Shown here piece after piece: positions 25,432 through 36,611 of a DNA stretch of 64,000 bases. Each line of letters starts with the position of its first letter. The first letter of the stretch is position 1. The notes below the pieces were generated by a model. The model made no database searches. It worked only from the letters and a program-made list of their open reading frames with translations, and was not told the origin of the DNA. Both the position numbers and the translations under genes were made by a program. Source of the stretch: Selaginella moellendorffii (taxonomy: Eukaryota; Streptophyta; Lycopodiopsida; Selaginellales; Selaginellaceae); the NCBI RefSeq assembly GCF_000143415.4, contig NW_003314263.1:3031255-3095254 (forward strand), in the 5' to 3' direction.

Positions 25432-26564
25432 TGTCGCGAATGTGACTTCGGGTATCGAAAGTTACCTGTCGACCAGTCCTTACGGACACTCTTTCCTTAC
25501 TGCCACGATGGTGGGAGGTCGGTATTGCTGGACCCTTTATCAGCCCCTCTTGTTCAAGTGTTAGTAAACTGGACTTAGCATCTGTACTTGGCCGGATGAG
25601 CATAAGGACGGAATTCTTAAGTGTCTATTTGGCCAAGCATACTTGGCTCGGCTTTTTAGTTCTCTTTTGCTCTGTCTTGCACTGGCTTGACAAGAACCCT
25701 CGCGTATTGAGATTGGTCCCTCAATATCGCTGGATGATAGCTTACCGTGTCTGCCAAACACCCTCGCTATCATGCCCTTTGTGTTAGTCTCATTTCGGTC
25801 CCAAATACTATTTATGGAAAGTGTCTAGATTTGGTCATTTGGCATATCTACGGAATGTAGAGATCGGCCTGAACACAATGGTGTTCGTCCCGTGTCCAAA
25901 TTCACATTCTAAGGACATTCCATATTTAGTAAGTTTCAAGCTTGTCCCAGAGACTAACTCCTGATACTAAGGGAGGCTTGGGGTGAAAGCCCAAAGCGTG
26001 TGTTCCTCAAGGGGGGGGGGGCTGTGGGGGGTTCCAAATGTATAGTAGGGATAGTGGGTAGGTCGGGCATGGCCGACCAACCTGAGGCATAGTCTAGCTC
26101 CCGCTTGCGTGCCTGTCCTTGTTCTGCGTCCGGCTTGGGTCTAAGCCCAAGTTCCATTCCATGCTAGCTGGTGGAGTACCCATATCCTCACGTTAGGCCA
26201 CCGGTATGCCGAAATAGTGCCAGACTCCGTTTGGCTCCATTTTGCATGCTGGTCCTGGCATTGGGATGCTAGTTGCTCCAGGACTGTTCCAAGTCGCTCC
26301 GGGCTCCTGTCCCTTCGCTCCTTGGGCTATATGCTCGGGAGTTGCTCCATGGTTTGGTTCCATCACTCCTCGGCTCCATGCTTGGGAGTTTGGCACCGTT
26401 CCTTCGTTCAGTGGCCCAAGGCCCTGAACCTCGGGTTCCATGGACACGTGGCATGTGACATGTGGCATTTGTCACGTGGCACAAAGAGGGTTTAGGTTCC
26501 GCTTCGTGGTGTTATCCTATGGTAAATCACTGTAGGATAAAGGGTCAAAACCATGTGCGCTACA
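25432..26564 (+). repeat. 5' LTR of element A1
   Basis: The LTR begins TGTCGCGAATGTGAC and ends GTGCGCTACA, so it has TG...CA termini, over 1133 bp. It contains an 11-G run at 26011-26021, several G-box-like motifs near 26440-26480 and a hairpin near 26513-26540. ATGGG (25427-25431) precedes it and also follows the 3' LTR. Confidence 0.95.
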
Positions 26565-26578
26565 TTTGGTATCAGAGG
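26565..26578 (+). other. Primer-binding site of A1
   Basis: TTTGGTATCAGAGG directly follows the LTR. TGGTATCAGAG is complementary to the 3' end of plant initiator tRNA-Met, the common primer of Ty1 and Ty3 elements. Confidence 0.9.
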
Positions 26579-28473
26579 ATGAGTCTCAGTGAGTACTATT
26601 CAATGAGATTGGGCAACTAGTCTCGTTGCATACGCAGAGATGAAAACGATGATCCGAGTGGGTACACGTTTGGGTGCAAAGGCTTCGCAATTGGTTCCTT
26701 GGGTATGGATATTGTTACCTTGTTGTACCTTATGATGTGAGCTTGCGCTTGGGCTCATAGGATGGTTTGGAGATGTTCCGTTTGCACGAGTTTGAGCTTG
26801 AGCTCGTGAGTGAGGCACATTAGCAACTCGAGGTTACATTTTGAGTTGGCAGAATTAATGTTAGCCTATCGTTGGTTCCATGAGTTGTTCCATGTACCAT
26901 GGGTGAAAGCAAACCTCCCTGGGTTTGCTATAAGTGGCAAATAGGCTGGTCCGTAGCTGTTTAGCACGGCACTAGTGGATCCTTCCTAGGTATGATTATA
27001 AGTGGATCAATCAAGACTATAGGGATTAGTCTATTGGTTCAAGTAATCATGACCGTGCTCTCTCATAAATTTTTCTTGGATTGAACTGAAGGCAGTGCGA
27101 AAGCAAGCTTGAGGTTTAGTCAAGATGAGGCCGGAAAGAGAGTTGTCAGGGACGAAGGATTAAATACGTAAATCATTTTCTCTTCTTGGAAAGATGATTT
27201 GCAACGAGGTGTTAACTCATTGCTTGTGTTCACATTATGCAATCAAGAGTCCCTACCTTGATGCATATTGGAAGTGATGGTCTTACAAGTGGTGAGTTGT
27301 GGGATGGATAGTGGTGAAACGTTAAACCATTTTGTCTAAAACTTGCTATTGGAAGACTTAAGTTGCAATGCTCAATTCTTTTCTGGGGAACCTTACTATT
27401 GCTCCTTGAGTAGCTTAGTGTTGGATTAGTGTTGAGTTTGGTCGGAAAGAGAGTGGCATGAGCTTGTCCATGTTGTGAACAAAAGTTAGTGGTGTTGGGT
27501 GTTGTAAATCTCTATTGATAGGGTGTGGCATTTATGTTGCATTTTGTCGAATCGAGTTAGCACTTGATATTCACATAAACCTTTGCAGTAGTGACATGGG
27601 CATTGCTCATAGTGTTGCTTGATTGATGATCAAGTCATTGTGATTTATATCATATCCATGTGATAATGAGCAATGTGTTTATGAAGTTGCTTGGTTAAAT
27701 GATGATCAACCCCAAAGTGGTTGATGGAGAAGCTAGTCTACTTGCACGAAGTAGCATTGTAGTAGCTTTGACTGGATTCTCAATGGTGGTCCATTATGCT
27801 AAGCTTATGTTGGTACCTTGTTACCTTGAGGGTTTGCCCATTAAGATGTTGGAAAAGGGTTATAGCATTCATTTGCTATGGCTTGTTGGTTGATCCGTTA
27901 GCACTTGGAGTAGATTGTTGGATGGAGAAGATGTATAGTTGGGGCATTGACATCACTAGCACTTGTGTTAGTGGAGGTGGCATTATTATTTCAAGTGATA
28001 AGGAAGTTTCCTTAGAGCTTGATTTTCCATGTCATTTTTCTTGTTAGTGTTTTGGCTTCACATTGGATCTTGAAGGTGGTTGAAGAAGAGTGTTAGTGTA
28101 ATGTGGATATCCAAAGATGTGGTCTTCGTGATCAAGCCTTGGATGTTCATTTTGCACTTTGCGGATGTCGGTGTTGGATATCGGTTAGATGGGTAGAGAT
28201 GTTCGAGGCTTAAACATACTATGGGTCATGAGAATTTGTGTTGAGGTGAACCTATGTGAAGTTGTTGGTAGAAGGAAGTTGGTTGAGTCTTGAAAGTTTG
28301 CATTCCTGGACTGAGAGTTATTCTTTCTCTAGGATGGAGATTTTCCACAAATTTTCTTAGACTTTTCCAATGGCTGATCTATTGATCATTTTGTCCGAAA
28401 ACCATTCCATTTTCGAAAGCCAGTACAAACTAGTGAAGGGGTTGGAGTTGACTTCGGTTGGCTTAGATCTTAG
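26579..28473 (+). other. A1 internal region, first part (no coding capacity seen)
   Basis: About 1.9 kb that recurs, also without long frames, at 52717-54600 (+), and reversed at 40041-41702 and 59983-61425. All copies are similar over this span, so it is the family's own sequence rather than random filler. Confidence 0.8.
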
Positions 28474-30266
28474 TGTAAGCGACTAAATTTTCCATTCTAC
28501 TTTAGTCACTTAACCACACCTCCGACCACTTGGAGGAGTCTCATTCACAACCTCCATAAGTCCAATCCAGGACTTGGGACTTGCTAGCCCCGAGAATGGC
28601 ATCCATGCCACTCAACATTTGCACTTGGTCCAAGTGCTCCACGTGTCCGATCCCATGACCGACACTCAAAAGTACCATCGACATGCCAGCCCGTTACGCT
28701 AAGGCCATGCCCAATCACCTTTGCCACACTGGTAGTCCATTACCACTTGCATCACAGTCTTGGCTCTCCAAGACTAGGCAAACCATCCGTGAGTGGTCAT
28801 CTGAGATCCACTCCTTAGCACCCTTAGGATGCCCACCGACATGGGGAATAGCCTTCCCCAATATCCCTCTGTCAGTCCCCACTAAGTCCCTTTCTGCCCC
28901 TGGCCGTGTTTGCCAACACTGCCACTGGATCGAGACCCACAGGCCCGACCACCAAGTCCCCCAGTCCTTTGGAACTTCCTCACCACACGACTGTGTCCTT
29001 GGTCACTACCCCAGAGGACTGCTCCTCTTCCTTTCCACAGTCTAGGCCTTTGGGACAACATTTCGGAACACCGTGGCCTTACGCGAGCCACCTGGGTACT
29101 CTCCTCGCCTTTCGCCTTTAGGTGCTCTAGCCATGGGCTTAGAGCGAGGTTCCGCTGAGCCACGCCTGGTATCCAAGTAGGTAGTGCCACCCACACTTGG
29201 ACTGGGAGCATCGGCCAGTCGATCTCCCGGGGGAACTAGAGCCGGCTCTTGAACACTTCACCAAGCTACCCCGCTTGGCGGTCTGTATTCACTCTAGTCT
29301 TGGACTTCCCAGTGGTCAGTTCATCACCCAACACTGGGTCTGGCCTTCCTGGGCCAAACTGGCCTTTCCTGGCCAAACTGGCTCCACTGCAGTCCTCCCC
29401 CTTACTATACTTTTGGAGCTCACCAAACCCCCCAGGGTCTGGGAGACGAACGCTTTGGGCTTTCACCCTCTCAGGCTCCGGACTCGGACTCGGACTCGGA
29501 CTCGGACTCGGACTCGGATTCGGATTCGGACTCGGACTCGGGCTCGGGCTCGGTCTCGGCCTCGGCCTCGGTCTCGGTCTTGGTCTCGGTCCCGGTCTTG
29601 GTCTCGACTTCGGACTCCATCTCGGACTCCATCTCGGACTCCATCTCGGACTCCATCTCGGACTCCATCTCGGGTCCATCTCGGGTCCATCTCGGACTCC
29701 ATCTCAGACTCCATCTCGGGTCCATCTCGGACTCCATCTCGGACTCCATTTCGGACTCCATTTCGGGTCCATCTCGGACTCCATCTCGGACTCCATTTCG
29801 GGTCCATCTCGGGTCCATCTCGGACTCCATCTCGGACTCCATCTCGGACTCCATCTCGGACTCCATCTCGGGTCCATCTTGGGTCCATCTTGGACTCCAT
29901 CTCAGACTCCATTTCGGGTCCATCTCAGGTCCATCTCGGACTCCATCTCGGACTCCATCTCGGGTCCATCTCGGACTCCACTTCGGACTCCAACTCGGGT
30001 CCACCTCGGACTCCACTTCGGACTCCATCTCAGACACTCCCACGTGTCATGTGTTGGTCCTTTTGGGTCCCTTTTTGGAGCCTCGCCTTTTGCTCGCTTC
30101 GTGCTCGTTCCTCGAGCACTTCGTTGGGAGTTCCACTCCCGCTCTTGACTTTTCAAGTCGGAGCTTTTGGTCCAAACGTGTTACGCTCGTTTGGCTCTCG
30201 CTTCGGCCACTACCATGTGGCGCCCTTCCGGCTCCACTTTGGGGCCTAGGGATTTTGTGTCTCACA
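28474..30266 (-). repeat. LTR of element B (left copy, 3' LTR)
   Basis: The 1793-bp LTR has TG...CA ends (plus strand TGTAAGCGAC ... TGTGTCTCACA) and looks identical to 34390-36182. About a third of it is a 6- to 12-bp minisatellite. It is the 3' LTR because the primer-binding site lies by the other copy and on the minus strand. Confidence 0.95.
29476..30035. repeat. Minisatellite in the left B LTR
   Basis: It starts as 6-bp units (CGGACT, then CGGTCT/CGGCCT types, about 29476-29600) and continues as 12-bp units CTCGGACTCCAT mixed with 11-bp units CTCGGGTCCAT up to about 30035. Because the units lack stops in most frames, long artificial open frames cover it on both strands. Confidence 0.95.
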
Positions 30267-33200
30267 ACTCCACCACCCATAGACGAAGTTCGATGTCCTC
30301 ATCGAACGGTGAACCATTTTATAAAGTAACACCCGCATGTGTTACCATTTCCATCCTTGGCGCGTAGCCAATATTTGTCAATGGTGTGACATTGAAGGCT
30401 CACCATACCTTCTCCATATTCGTCAATGGTTGGACATTGAAGGCTCACCATGCCTTTTGCATATCCTCTAAGGAGGGTAGTCTCTCCAACTTAGAGACTG
30501 ATTGGACCACATATAGTGGTTCTCTCCTTTTATTGGTTTAGTTCTCGCTAAACCTCTTAGAGACCCTCCTCTAAGTCAATCCCACTACTCCTTCTCGAGT
30601 AGTCTCAATTTCCATCGATATAACTTTTGCACTTTGGAACTTTGAATTTTGACTTCTTGGAGTCAATTTCCTAGGTGTCTCCGACACCTTGCCTTGCACC
30701 TTTTGTGCAACTCCACTTCCCATCCTAGGAAGTTCTTTTCTCGAGGGCACCATCATCCTCTCTTCTATTTCGTGCCAAAGTTCCAGTTATCATACTTTGT
30801 GCTAGGGCTGTTCATGGCCCTATCATTTGGCTACCTTACCGCTCCTTCCCTTGGAGCTTCCACTTTCGCCAAACCGGAGCATTTTGGAATCCCTCCTTGG
30901 AAACACACTTCCTTTCCCGCAACTTGTTAGCGTCCAACACATTAGTGTTCCTCGCTTAACTTTGTCACTTGGATTCCTTCCAAGGGATTCCACGGCCCTA
31001 TCTTGGCCACTCCTCTTTTGCTCTTATCCGTTGATTGTTGCACCAAGCAACATCGAATCTCTACCTCCCTCCTTGAGGTATTGTTTCGGTTCCATAGCAA
31101 AGACTCTTCTTTGCCAAGTCCGGAGGATGTTCACCCCTAGTACGTCTCTTTAGCATCTTCTGCTATGGGCTCTATCCACGGCCCAACTTCGTGACCCTCC
31201 CATAGGTCTTTTATAGAGACTACTTTCCTCGGACTCACTATGCCATCGCACGGACATAGTTTATTTCCCTTAGGTGCTCTTCCCACTTGGTCATCACGAC
31301 CAAGCCACACCACCTTAAACAGTTCAATTTCAACATTTTGAACCAGGAACTTCATTCCTTAGCCAACCAAGGAATTTGTCCTTATCTGCCATAAATCACC
31401 TAGGGATCCTTAGATCACCTCAGCATCAGCTCACCTAGTGATCTCACCTTGGCACAGAGGTGCCAAGAGGTACTTGGTCTTCTAGACCTCCAAGTTGTTG
31501 ACTATAACCCTGGGGGCATCCCCCACACTTGGCGGTGCACCCAAGCTAGCCCTTACGGCCAAGGGTTCATAGCAACTGAGATTAGGTGTCCCCATCTCAC
31601 TCACCACGACCTTGGTGCCATTTGCACCAAAGCGTTCAAGTTAGATATGCTGAGCTTTAACACTAAGCAATCTAACCGTGCATCACGACTCCGAGGCATC
31701 CCTCGCTTGGCGGTGTGCCCAAACCAGTCTCCCCACTGAGAGTCCATGACCACCGAAATATGAGTGTCCTCATATTCCAAACCATCACCACGCCCTAGTG
31801 ATTTGGGACTCGAACCCAAGCACTAGAGGGTCGGGACTCGAACCCAACCTCCGTATATGCATCTACGGACGGCATCACACAAGATGCCTAGCGTGACTCC
31901 CCACGCCGGTGCACCAACTTATTTTTAAAGCGCGCTACAGATCACAGCTTAGGAACCTAGTTCCTCCACACTGCCAAGTCCTCTCACTTGACATGTCTGT
32001 GATCATGCACGGACTCCTCCATGCTCGGCCCCATGGCCCACCCTTTTTGAAGTTATCACCTTCAACTAGGGTCTTTGTTCCCCCGACGTGCCAATCTCAC
32101 TTGGCAAGTCCTCCGACCATTGTAACATGGTTCCTGCATAAGCGTGAAAGTCCTTGACCATCGACTTTCGTTCAAAGCCCTCTCTTTGAACACTCGGGAA
32201 CTACTTCCCTAACCTTGATAACCTTGCCTCATGGCAAGCTTCAAGACCATGCTTCTGCTGCGCCACTCTGATTTCGCGCGTTCCATGAACCATTTACACT
32301 TGGCCTTTCTAGGTACTACGCTACCTAGAATCGTCTTTGGGGAACCTTGAAGGAACTCTGTCCCTCAGCTTGCTAAGGCCTCCTCTTTCGCAAGCTTTAT
32401 AGTTGCCATATAGTCTAACATGGACAATTCCATATTTTAAACTCTCCATGGCATCACGATTGCTAGCAACAACATCCTCAAGCACCCTCTTGATTCTCCA
32501 CTCCCAACTTTCATAACCACTATTGGATATACCCTTTGATTTCTATGGTTCAGTTCCATCCCAATACTACTTGCCTTTGGCTTCACACCTTTCCTTTGGT
32601 CATTCTCCTCCAGACCAGGAGGATAGCTTTGCACTTTTTATCATGCCTTAGCAAGTATTCTTAGGGATGAACCTACCCAATAGCCCAGGGAGTGGTTCCT
32701 CAATCCGGGTATGCTCAGCTTATAATCCCACACACTGGGATTACATTGTTGCTTATGGGCCTTTACATGCCCATCACTAGCCTTGCCAAAATTCCATTTT
32801 TGGCTTTGTCCAACTTGGGTAGACAGTCTTCTCTTGTCTCCGCAACCTTGGACATTTGGATAGCACCTTCTATCCATCATTCGCTAGGGACTTAGTCCCT
32901 TGGGCTTTATCCATTGCCCTCGCGACATCAAACACCACCTTCTGGTGTTCTAGAGTGTTCGGGTGTCCCAATGATGGCTTTCTTGACAATGAGTATTTCC
33001 TTTTATGACATTGACTCACTATATCGCAACATAAGCAACTTATCCCCTGTAAGGGTATATCCGACTTCCCTATATTAGAAGTCTTGGGTAGCTACCTTCT
33101 ACCCGTTTAACCAGTTATTTTGCACCTCTTTGCTTAGTTGCCTCATAGTTGTCAAGTCCTACAACTCATTGCTTGGTGCTTGCACACCTCCATCATTATC

Positions 33201-34389
33201 TGGGTCACCGCACTCCAACTGCATGCTCTGCCGCTTAGGCTATGCCATTCCCATTTCCATTGGGATTCCTTTGGCAAGGGGTTCTCATGAACCCACCAAC
33301 ATAGCCTCAAGGTATCACACCTTGGCACATTTGGTGTCTCCACACCATCAGCTCCACGAGCCTACCTCTATGACACTTCCCCTTCGTGTTTAAGTCTTTG
33401 CCAAGACTAACACCGCTCTTTCTCATGCCAACCATCTGTTAGCACTACACCATAGAGGTCACACACAACTTTGTGTCAAAGTTGTTTTCTTCTGGGAACA
33501 TCTTTCCCATAACTTTAGCATGGCACATTTTGCCATCGATGAGATACTCTCAGTTCTCATCCTTGGATCCTATGATCCCCCCCCATCCTTTGTGGGGTAC
33601 AACACACCTCAGTCCAAATGCTTCCATCAGTCTTTTTAGGACCATCCGTTGACTCTACTTGAGTCATCCAGCAGTTTTGGACTTGGTTAATCCACAGACC
33701 CGTAAGGTCCTACTTGTGCGGCACTAGCTCACTGGAATACACTTCTTGCATTCCTGTCCTACTCAAAAGGACTATTTTCACAAGTGTTACTCCGACACTT
33801 GATTTTGTTCTCTGGGGGCAACCTTTGCCCCTTAGGACTACTTGTCCATGTGATGAGAACACCAACTCATCCACTTAATACACCCCCAACTCCTTGGGTT
33901 GTTCCAGCATTTATTAGAGGTAGCCCGGCTACCTTTTCAAGGACTTGAGTCCTCTTCCGTATTTGACCTCCCACGGTCATTACTTCTGGTCTCACATTCA
34001 TGAGCACCAACCTCAACTATATGAGGAAAATCTTGTGACTCCTTTATTGCTTTGGAGTCTTTATCTTTCCCGTGATCCCAACTGTAGTTGTTTACCACAA
34101 CTACATTAGCCAGTTTGCTAAGTCAAACGCTCATCTAGATCACATCCTCAACTCTTTGAGGAAAACCATATACTGTTCCCAAGATCCCAAAGTCGTTCCA
34201 TTATTGGCCCTTTTCTATCCACCACCTTGTCTACAAGTTCACACATGAACTGTAATGGAGAGCCATGTCTTCCCGACTTGCTACTCCTCAAGGATAGGCC
34301 CACTCCTCGGACCTTCCGATGCCAACACTAGTGGTGATATACTTGAGCACCAATAAAAGTCGGACTAAGGAACAGCTCCGATACCAAAT
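30267..34389 (-). other. Internal region of element B (no coding capacity seen)
   Basis: About 4.1 kb, pyrimidine-leaning on the plus strand. Frames stay under 100 codons. It holds two copies of GGGACTCGAACCCA (about 31806 and 31833), whose reverse complement resembles a tRNA B box. On the minus strand, the stretch next to the left LTR includes a GATGAGGACATC motif like that at the end of A1, so B shares the Ty3-type terminal layout. Confidence 0.75.
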
Positions 34390-36182
34390 TGTAAGCGACT
34401 AAATTTTCCATTCTACTTTAGTCACTTAACCACACCTCCGACCACTTGGAGGAGTCTCATTCACAACCTCCATAAGTCCAATCCAGGACTTGGGACTTGC
34501 TAGCCCCGAGAATGGCATCCATGCCACTCAACATTTGCACTTGGTCCAAGTGCTCCACGTGTCCGATCCCATGACCGACACTCAAAAGTACCATCGACAT
34601 GCCAGCCCGTTACGCTAAGGCCATGCCCAATCACCTTTGCCACACTGGTAGTCCATTACCACTTGCATCACAGTCTTGGCTCTCCAAGACTAGGCAAACC
34701 ATCCGTGAGTGGTCATCTGAGATCCACTCCTTAGCACCCTTAGGATGCCCACCGACATGGGGAATAGCCTTCCCCAATATCCCTCTGTCAGTCCCCACTA
34801 AGTCCCTTTCTGCCCCTGGCCGTGTTTGCCAACACTGCCACTGGATCGAGACCCACAGGCCCGACCACCAAGTCCCCCAGTCCTTTGGAACTTCCTCACC
34901 ACACGACTGTGTCCTTGGTCACTACCCCAGAGGACTGCTCCTCTTCCTTTCCACAGTCTAGGCCTTTGGGACAACATTTCGGAACACCGTGGCCTTACGC
35001 GAGCCACCTGGGTACTCTCCTCGCCTTTCGCCTTTAGGTGCTCTAGCCATGGGCTTAGAGCGAGGTTCCGCTGAGCCACGCCTGGTATCCAAGTAGGTAG
35101 TGCCACCCACACTTGGACTGGGAGCATCGGCCAGTCGATCTCCCGGGGGAACTAGAGCCGGCTCTTGAACACTTCACCAAGCTACCCCGCTTGGCGGTCT
35201 GTATTCACTCTAGTCTTGGACTTCCCAGTGGTCAGTTCATCACCCAACACTGGGTCTGGCCTTCCTGGGCCAAACTGGCCTTTCCTGGCCAAACTGGCTC
35301 CACTGCAGTCCTCCCCCTTACTATACTTTTGGAGCTCACCAAACCCCCCAGGGTCTGGGAGACGAACGCTTTGGGCTTTCACCCTCTCAGGCTCCGGACT
35401 CGGACTCGGACTCGGACTCGGACTCGGACTCGGATTCGGATTCGGACTCGGACTCGGGCTCGGGCTCGGTCTCGGCCTCGGCCTCGGTCTCGGTCTTGGT
35501 CTCGGTCCCGGTCTTGGTCTCGACTTCGGACTCCATCTCGGACTCCATCTCGGACTCCATCTCGGACTCCATCTCGGACTCCATCTCGGGTCCATCTCGG
35601 GTCCATCTCGGACTCCATCTCAGACTCCATCTCGGGTCCATCTCGGACTCCATCTCGGACTCCATTTCGGACTCCATTTCGGGTCCATCTCGGACTCCAT
35701 CTCGGACTCCATTTCGGGTCCATCTCGGGTCCATCTCGGACTCCATCTCGGACTCCATCTCGGACTCCATCTCGGACTCCATCTCGGGTCCATCTTGGGT
35801 CCATCTTGGACTCCATCTCAGACTCCATTTCGGGTCCATCTCAGGTCCATCTCGGACTCCATCTCGGACTCCATCTCGGGTCCATCTCGGACTCCACTTC
35901 GGACTCCAACTCGGGTCCACCTCGGACTCCACTTCGGACTCCATCTCAGACACTCCCACGTGTCATGTGTTGGTCCTTTTGGGTCCCTTTTTGGAGCCTC
36001 GCCTTTTGCTCGCTTCGTGCTCGTTCCTCGAGCACTTCGTTGGGAGTTCCACTCCCGCTCTTGACTTTTCAAGTCGGAGCTTTTGGTCCAAACGTGTTAC
36101 GCTCGTTTGGCTCTCGCTTCGGCCACTACCATGTGGCGCCCTTCCGGCTCCACTTTGGGGCCTAGGGATTTTGTGTCTCACA
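34390..36182 (-). repeat. LTR of element B (right copy, 5' LTR)
   Basis: This copy is offset from the left LTR by exactly 5916 bp along its whole length, which means no insertion or deletion even across the minisatellite (35392-35951). The adjoining plus-strand GCTCCGATACCAAA (34376-34389) is the reversed primer-binding site. Confidence 0.95.
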
Positions 36183-36187
36183 CTTAG

Positions 36188-36478
36188 TAGGTAGTTTGTA
36201 TGATGCGACCCGAAAGGGATGCTGACTTTTGGGGCTAAGGCAATTGAGTTGGATAGAGTCTAGAGTTGGTGTAGAAAAGTGGCTGTTGCGCTTTTCTAAG
36301 AAAGGTGACCCTTGTGCCTTTCTTTTGTAGCGTTGTGTTTGGTGGCAATTTGCACCTTGCATTATGTTAGACTCTATGAGAGTAGTGAGCTCTCACTGAT
36401 CTTGACTTGGTTTTGGTGGCCCTGCACCTTGGCTGAGGATGGTGATGTCCAACTTAGTTGTTTGAGGTTGAGATGTTG
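36188..36478 (+). other. A1 internal region, middle part
   Basis: About 290 bp between insertions B and A2. The same stretch is uninterrupted at 54612-54902 in copy A3, which confirms both insertion points. Confidence 0.85.
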
Positions 36479-36502
36479 TGTAGCGCACGTGGTTTTGACC
36501 CT

Positions 36503-36531
36503 TTATCCTATGGTGATTTACCATAGGATAA
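36503..36531. promoter_or_regulatory. 12-bp perfect hairpin near the inner end of the A-family LTR
   Basis: TTATCCTATGGT and ACCATAGGATAA flank a 5-base loop. The same element recurs in every LTR of the family (for example 41727-41755 and, with one change, 46738-46766). It sits about 25 bp from the LTR end that adjoins the primer-binding site. Its role is unknown; RNA folding or polyadenylation are possibilities. Confidence 0.6.
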
Positions 36532-36564
36532 CACCACGAAGCGGAACCTAAACCCTCTTTGTGC

Positions 36565-36611
36565 CACGTGACAGATGCCACGTGTCACATGCCACGTGTC
36601 CATGCCACGTG
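36565..36611. promoter_or_regulatory. Four CACGTG G-boxes spaced 13-14 bp apart in the A2 LTR
   Basis: CACGTG occurs at 36565, 36579, 36593 and 36606, most within GCCACGTGTC, the core of ABA-response elements. G-boxes bind bZIP and bHLH factors in plants. The LTR at 41703-42851 keeps three of the four (one is now CACATG). A1 keeps some of them near 26441-26480. Confidence 0.7.

Larger units (their letters stand above)
28474..36182 (-). mobile_element. LTR retrotransposon B (non-autonomous, very recent)
   Basis: A 7709-bp insertion in A1, flanked by CTTAG (28469-28473 and 36183-36187). Its LTRs are 28474-30266 and 34390-36182. On the minus strand a site TTTGGTATCGGAGC follows the right LTR, so the element points left. 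The 4.1-kb internal region (30267-34389) has only short frames and no retroviral-type motifs I can see. Long LTRs plus a non-coding interior is the design called LARD. Identity of the two LTRs implies a recent insertion. Confidence 0.93.

Noticed and set aside
26567-26577. TGGTATCAGAG as part of a tRNA gene
   Set aside because: It directly follows an LTR end and no cloverleaf forms; it is a primer-binding site.
29605-30035. CRISPR-like array of short repeats
   Set aside because: The units are contiguous without unique spacers, in a plant LTR. It is a minisatellite.
29197-30329. Long open frames (137 to 350 codons) on both strands in the B LTR, repeated at 35113-36194
   Set aside because: They are produced by the 6/11/12-bp minisatellite, occur in nearly all frames and both strands at once, and have no domain. 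They are not genes.
31806-31850. Two GGGACTCGAACCCA repeats as tRNA genes
   Set aside because: Only the B-box-like part is present (on the minus strand); no acceptor or anticodon stems fold.
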